From: Lacihabitans sp. CCS-44
Lineage (GTDB): Bacteria > Bacteroidota > Bacteroidia > Cytophagales > Spirosomataceae
NCBI RefSeq assembly: GCF_024343735.1
Contig: NZ_RJUE01000057.1
Coordinates: forward strand, 1 to 64,000
Length of the DNA: 64,000 bases
Direction: 5' to 3'
Numbering within the stretch: position 1 is the first letter of the stretch; each line of letters starts with the position of its first letter. The notes beneath the pieces are model-generated. The model was not told the origin of the DNA, searched no databases, and saw nothing but the letters and a program-made list of their open reading frames with translations. Both the position numbers and the translations under genes were made by a program. This document shows positions 60,159-64,000 of the stretch, piece after piece.

Positions 60159-62652
60159 ATTTAAATATTCTCAAATTGTCCATACTACTCTCAATGACCT
60201 CATCAAAATTAATGACTCCATCAATAATTACTTCCGGTGGGCTGTATGAAACCATTTTTTCGTCCTCAAAAACCGAAATCTCCGAAGTATTGGGATCTAT
60301 TGTGGCCATCATAACCCATCCGTTTTTAATCCATTCATAGGTCGCATTATTACGTTGAATGACATCTAGCACAATGGCTGCATTCTGCTCAATCACCATC
60401 AAAAGTCGAACGGGGTCGTGGACTTCAATCATTTGATTGGGTAATCCTGGACGCAAATCACCGTCTATACCGTTGGCTACCCCAAAGAGTCCCATCACAT
60501 TGTGCGGCAACTTAGAGCCAGCACCCAATTTTTGATTATCCACCCTGGAGAAATAATACTCCAAGTTTATACCCCCACAAACTGGCACTGCGGCATTTAA
60601 AATCCCTAACAATCGCTTTCCATCAGGGTCAATGCTGGCATCATAAGAATTCAGGAACGACCTTCTGTCCAAAAACAAACCCTTGGTTAAGGTTCGTTTA
60701 CCAACAATACAAAGTGCATTGGTGGCATGATTGAGTTCTGGTCTTGGTTCAAAAAGTGAAACAGATCTTTCCAATATTCTATGATGAATATCGTCAGAAG
60801 TACTTTTGGTATTGATTGACTCAAATCTTCTAGAACGCTCTTTTGAATTGCTTTTAGAGGCGTAAGAAAACTTTCTTAAATTTGCTTTATGTAAAACCTT
60901 TTGAGATTCAGAAAGACTTTCTTCATCATAAAACATAATTTCATCCCTGGTAGTGTCTCTTAATCCTCCAATAAATCTAGTTCCTTCTGGAATCAGAATT
61001 CCTCTATTTGAAAGTTCTCGTCTAACCTCAGATTTATTAGCCATATAAGAAAAAACCCTTGAATTTACAGACCCTGCCCTACCCGAACATGCACCGCAGT
61101 CGTATGCGGCATAATGGGGATTATTTATACTGCTGGCTCCGTGTCCAACAACATAAACCAATGGGGCAAAATTCTTAACTAAGCCAATGCTCTTTAAAAC
61201 ATTCTCTACTCTGTCCACCATTTCTTCTACTTTAAATCCAACTTGAAGGTCAGTTTCAAATTCAAAATTATGGTCGATAGACAAATTAGAATTGCTATCC
61301 ATGTGCTTAAAAGAGTGACTTACCATCGGCCCCATGGATGGTTTAAAGATATTGAGAAACAACTTAAATGCCGACCAAAATCCCAAGGTTTGAGCTATTA
61401 GCCAGCCACTTATGAAGTTATGGCTGTGTTTAGAGAAATGAGCGTCCTTTTCCATTTTTCTAACTAAGCCATCCTCTTTTATCAAGAATTTGGGAGTGAC
61501 AGGTGCTGGGCAAACTTTTGTATAGAATTTACCTTCAATTGGCTTGAAAAAAAACTCGACTCCAAAAAAACCAGGCGTGCCGAATGTTTCACAATTGGGG
61601 TCTTCGAGTTCTAAATATCGGCGAAAAGAACACTCTCTGTCATCAATGCAAAACATGGCCTGAAAAGTCTTTTCAAAAACCTTTTCAGCATTTTCAAATT
61701 TTGTGTTTTCCCTAAGACCATTTAAAACTTCATCGTAGTAAGTCCACTCAAACGCCTTCTGCCAAATATGTATGGCTTCAAAATACTCGGTCAGAGGAAT
61801 TTCACTAAAAAGAGGAGTGGGTTTATGAATAATGGTCGAGCTCAAAGGCTTCCAATTCTCCCCCATTTTGTCCTCAATGGCGTCCAATTCGAGTAAACAT
61901 TCTAACTTTATCAACTCTAACAAACTAATTCGACGCGTTTCAAGTAGCGTTTCAGGAAGATTTTCTATTACGGAAACCATCCCTGACCAACCTTGATGTG
62001 AAAACTGTTGGTCAAAAACATACTGCTCATAGAGACTTTCATCACCTACTAAGTTGAGCAATAATTCAGACAAGGTATAATTGCCATCTAGAAAGATTTT
62101 CTTGATTTTTGAAGTTTTAAAAATAGAAGAAACTCCATTTTTCTCTAGCTCTTGAAGAGATTCTAGAAAGCCCAACTTGTCTATCGGAAACCTCCAAATG
62201 GCAATTCCTTGGTCTAAATAACTACATAGAAGTCGGAACAAAATAGGTTGAATGACCGAATCCAGATCTATTTGATATATTTCTTTCCAATAATTTCTAA
62301 CAGCACCAATCCGCTCATTGGCGTTGTTGTCCAAATATTTATTTTTGAGCGTATCTAACCAATAACCAAGATTTTCGTCTCCTTTTTCTTTCACGATAAC
62401 CTTAAACAAAGCAGACTCGGAAATTTTTCCTTCTTCATAAAACGACCTAAATTCCTTTATGGAAAGTGAGGTTTTATAACCAAAAATTGTTCTTGCAGTT
62501 CTTAAAGCATCTTCAAATTTTAGATGCTGAAAACCATGTAAAGTATTGTGATGCACAAAATCCTTGAGCGGAGCTTGTGCTGGTAAATAGTGTGCCAGTT
62601 GATGCAACAAATGTTGCTCATCAAATCCAGCAATATCAGTTTTTGATATCAT
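60148..62652 (-). CDS. dabA: DabA: Zn-dependent CO2-hydrating subunit (DUF2309/UPF0753)
   Basis: DabA is a cytosolic, carbonic-anhydrase-like protein that, with DabB, turns CO2 into bicarbonate in one direction. The 834-residue product retains the four expected active-site residues: C335 and D337 in MFCIDDRECSFRR, and H504 and C519 in VVGHGASSINNPHYAAYDCG. The C+2-D and H+15-C spacings equal those of characterised DabA. It is the first gene of dabA-dabB-sulP-DUF2490. An inverted repeat precedes it (62668-62690). Confidence 0.93.
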   Translation of the reverse strand: MISKTDIAGFDEQHLLHQLAHYLPAQAPLKDFVHHNTLHGFQHLKFEDALRTARTIFGYKTSLSIKEFRSFYEEGKISESALFKVIVKEKGDENLGYWLDTLKNKYLDNNANERIGAVRNYWKEIYQIDLDSVIQPILFRLLCSYLDQGIAIWRFPIDKLGFLESLQELEKNGVSSIFKTSKIKKIFLDGNYTLSELLLNLVGDESLYEQYVFDQQFSHQGWSGMVSVIENLPETLLETRRISLLELIKLECLLELDAIEDKMGENWKPLSSTIIHKPTPLFSEIPLTEYFEAIHIWQKAFEWTYYDEVLNGLRENTKFENAEKVFEKTFQAMFCIDDRECSFRRYLELEDPNCETFGTPGFFGVEFFFKPIEGKFYTKVCPAPVTPKFLIKEDGLVRKMEKDAHFSKHSHNFISGWLIAQTLGFWSAFKLFLNIFKPSMGPMVSHSFKHMDSNSNLSIDHNFEFETDLQVGFKVEEMVDRVENVLKSIGLVKNFAPLVYVVGHGASSINNPHYAAYDCGACSGRAGSVNSRVFSYMANKSEVRRELSNRGILIPEGTRFIGGLRDTTRDEIMFYDEESLSESQKVLHKANLRKFSYASKSNSKERSRRFESINTKSTSDDIHHRILERSVSLFEPRPELNHATNALCIVGKRTLTKGLFLDRRSFLNSYDASIDPDGKRLLGILNAAVPVCGGINLEYYFSRVDNQKLGAGSKLPHNVMGLFGVANGIDGDLRPGLPNQMIEVHDPVRLLMVIEQNAAIVLDVIQRNNATYEWIKNGWVMMATIDPNTSEISVFEDEKMVSYSPPEVIIDGVINFDEVIESSMDNLRIFKYEN

Positions 62653-62667
62653 ATTTCAGAATTTTAG

Positions 62668-62690
62668 CAAGCAAAATGGCTTCTTGCTTG
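62668..62690. promoter_or_regulatory. Inverted repeat upstream of dabA
   Basis: CAAGCAA (62668-62674) and TTGCTTG (62684-62690) are perfect arms 9 bases apart, ending 16 bases upstream of the dabA ATG. It could be a regulator site or a hairpin in the leader. Confidence 0.45.
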
Positions 62691-62747
62691 TGAGGTTAAC
62701 GCTTAAATTTTTGATTTTTTCAAATCAATCAATTAATGTTAAACATC

Positions 62748-63113
62748 TCATATTCTGAGATTTCTGAAGATTATAAAGAGTGAAAGTTTTGTAAATAATT
62801 GTGATGAAGTACGAGTGGCTGAATTAGAACCGCTCTTGAAAGTTTGTGTGAAATAATTTGTACCAGCCGAATAGAAGATACAAAACTCCTCGTTAGAATC
62901 TGTATCTTCATCAGAAGATTCCTCCGAAACATCTTCAATTTCTGAAGAAAAAAGGAAAATATTTAGTGCGGTCTTTTTAGAATCAAATTCGTTATAACCA
63001 TCTCTGGCGTGGGCCTTTTCATTTGAAAATAGACTTCTAGCATAGCTGTCTCCAGTGCTTATTCCAAGCAGCAGGATAATTACCAGAATCAATATTTTCT
63101 TGAATCTTTCCAA
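62748..63113 (-). CDS. Small secreted hypothetical protein
   Basis: I do not recognise this 121-residue protein. It has a signal peptide (KILILVIILLLGISTGDSYA) and an acidic stretch of Glu, Asp and Ser (about 57-76), then SAGTNYFTQTFKSGS and a hydrophobic C terminus (LSLFIIFRNLRI). It stands alone between dabA and the ceramidase gene. Confidence 0.6.
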   Translation of the reverse strand: MERFKKILILVIILLLGISTGDSYARSLFSNEKAHARDGYNEFDSKKTALNIFLFSSEIEDVSEESSDEDTDSNEEFCIFYSAGTNYFTQTFKSGSNSATRTSSQLFTKLSLFIIFRNLRI

Positions 63114-63157
63114 GGTGACAATTTGATTAATTCCCGTAAATCAAACAATAATTTTTC

Positions 63158-63207
63158 AAAAAAAGCTTCTGAGCCATTAATAATTTCTTAAAAAAAGCTT
63201 TTGAGCC
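63158..63207. repeat. Direct repeat of 18 bases
   Basis: AAAAAAAGCTTCTGAGCC (63158-63175) and AAAAAAAGCTTTTGAGCC (63190-63207) differ at one position; starts are 32 bases apart. They lie upstream of the small secreted protein gene. Confidence 0.8.
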
Positions 63208-63301
63208 TTAGCAAAAATGGAATAATATAATTTTTTAAAAAATTAAGTCAATTTCTTTATTTGTATCCGGGTAGAAGTTGAAAAATGATATTCTTTTTTT
63301 T

Positions 63302-64000
63302 CTATTTGCTCACTTTATCTACGATATCCTTCACTATTCTAGAAAAGTATGCACCATTTTGATAACCATACCACGACATCGTGGTCGTTTCGTAAAGGTC
63401 TCTGTCATAAAGTCTGTCTGAGGTAATATATCCCACATAGCTACCATTAAAACTCGTGATAATGAGATCGATACCTTTAGACTTTGCATAAGCATCCAAC
63501 TCAATCATTAATTCTCCGGAAAAATCACAAGGCATCCCTAAAATAAGTGTATTACCCAGTTTTGTGATTTTAACAAATGTGGGATAATCACCAAATAAAT
63601 ACTTAAAAGCCCATGGTCTCAAAGCGTAATTCTGCGTTAACCTTGCAGACGGTTTATTCATCGGAACTTCCAGATATTCACTTATTAATGCACCTACGAT
63701 TTCGCGGTTTTCAGAAAAAGATAGATGCTTTAGAACACCTTTTGCCTGATTATTGACTTCATCAAAATCATCTTTTCCTTTTTCAATAGGTCCCATGCTG
63801 CCTACTGCACCAGCCATAAATATCCCGAAAGTCTTATTTCCCTTTTCCAAAGAATCCATAACTACACCAGGATAATCTCTAGAAATAGCCATAGTTTTGG
63901 AATTCAAAACCGTAGAATGGGCTCCATAGGTTATCAAATTGGCTTTAGATCCATCATTCCGCTTGAAAATAATCGATCTAATCTCTGAATCCACCCAACC
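63302..64000 (-). CDS. Neutral/alkaline ceramidase-like protein, C-terminal part
   Basis: The frame enters from the right window edge (GGT TGG before the visible GTG), so the start is missing; 233 residues are seen. It matches the neutral ceramidase domain: THGAHSTV-type segment ITYGAHSTVLNSKTMAISRD, YPGVVMDSLEK, GIFMAGAVGSMGP, then LILGMPCDFSGELMIELDAY and SFNGSYVGYITSDRLYDRDL. Neutral ceramidases hydrolyse N-acyl-sphingosines; Bacteroidota make sphingolipids, so an endogenous substrate is possible. The zinc-binding N-terminal half is not in the window. Confidence 0.7.
   Translation of the reverse strand, partial: GWVDSEIRSIIFKRNDGSKANLITYGAHSTVLNSKTMAISRDYPGVVMDSLEKGNKTFGIFMAGAVGSMGPIEKGKDDFDEVNNQAKGVLKHLSFSENREIVGALISEYLEVPMNKPSARLTQNYALRPWAFKYLFGDYPTFVKITKLGNTLILGMPCDFSGELMIELDAYAKSKGIDLIITSFNGSYVGYITSDRLYDRDLYETTTMSWYGYQNGAYFSRIVKDIVDKVSK

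Overview
The window is AT-rich, with typical Bacteroidota gene content and signals. Several genes are preceded by the Bacteroidota promoter pattern TTG-N(17-23)-TAnnTTTG, purine-rich Shine-Dalgarno sites are mostly absent, and a GldC-type gliding gene, a DUF2490 barrel and double-glycine peptide leaders are present. The most likely source is a Cytophagales-type member of the phylum; this is inferred from gene content, and genus and species cannot be read from the window.

Layout. (1) 1-556: the N-terminal part of an IS4-type transposase cut by the window edge, lying just past the terminator of the ribosomal operon. (2) 624-16218: one long minus-strand S10-spc-alpha operon, rplC to rplQ, including infA, map, secY and rpoA and the two very short genes rpmD and rpmJ. 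rpsJ is not next to rplC; a 730-base leader region with two candidate promoters lies there instead. (3) 16612-24125: agmatine deiminase, two parvulin-type periplasmic chaperones in tandem (the first carrying a degenerate OmpA-like domain), a MoxR ATPase, and a PolX-like protein whose polymerase site looks dead while its PHP site is intact. (4) 24160-27056: a small accessory patch with an Abi_C-domain protein, an orphan HipB-like repressor and a RhuM-like protein. (5) 27276-42794: envelope and housekeeping genes (secG, lptE, a sigma-54 activator, miaB, a TamA/BamA-like protein, an SpoU methyltransferase, yidC, an LpoA-like protein, hemL, a GT2 glycosyltransferase and an MsbA-like exporter). (6) 42913-45677: a WG-repeat protein, a P1-family peptidase and a decayed AraC-type regulator. 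(7) 45794-55144: the most unusual locus, a putative secreted-peptide system. (8) 55279-62652: DUF1456, DUF2490, SulP, DabB and DabA. (9) 62748-64000: a small secreted protein and a partial neutral ceramidase.

The peptide locus holds a TolC-HlyD-PCAT exporter with a C39 leader peptidase, and two Cys-rich precursors with KGG leaders (51003-51269 and 54260-54523) whose cores share a Phe-alternating, Cys-ended motif. Between them are an XRE repressor with a perfect palindrome upstream, a GT2-type glycosyltransferase with an apparent CTG start, and an unknown 252-residue protein that may resemble a detached lanthipeptide/thiopeptide dehydratase C-terminal domain. A perfect FNR-type box lies about 60 bases upstream of the predicted start of the second precursor's transcript, and a Crp/Fnr-type gene next to it is broken by a frameshift. 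My reading is a candidate glycosylated, Cys-rich RiPP or bacteriocin-like system; this is inference.

The DabA-DabB-SulP run encodes a complete inorganic-carbon uptake set. DabA retains the four Zn/active-site residues with the expected spacing, and a bicarbonate/anion SulP transporter follows in the same operon.
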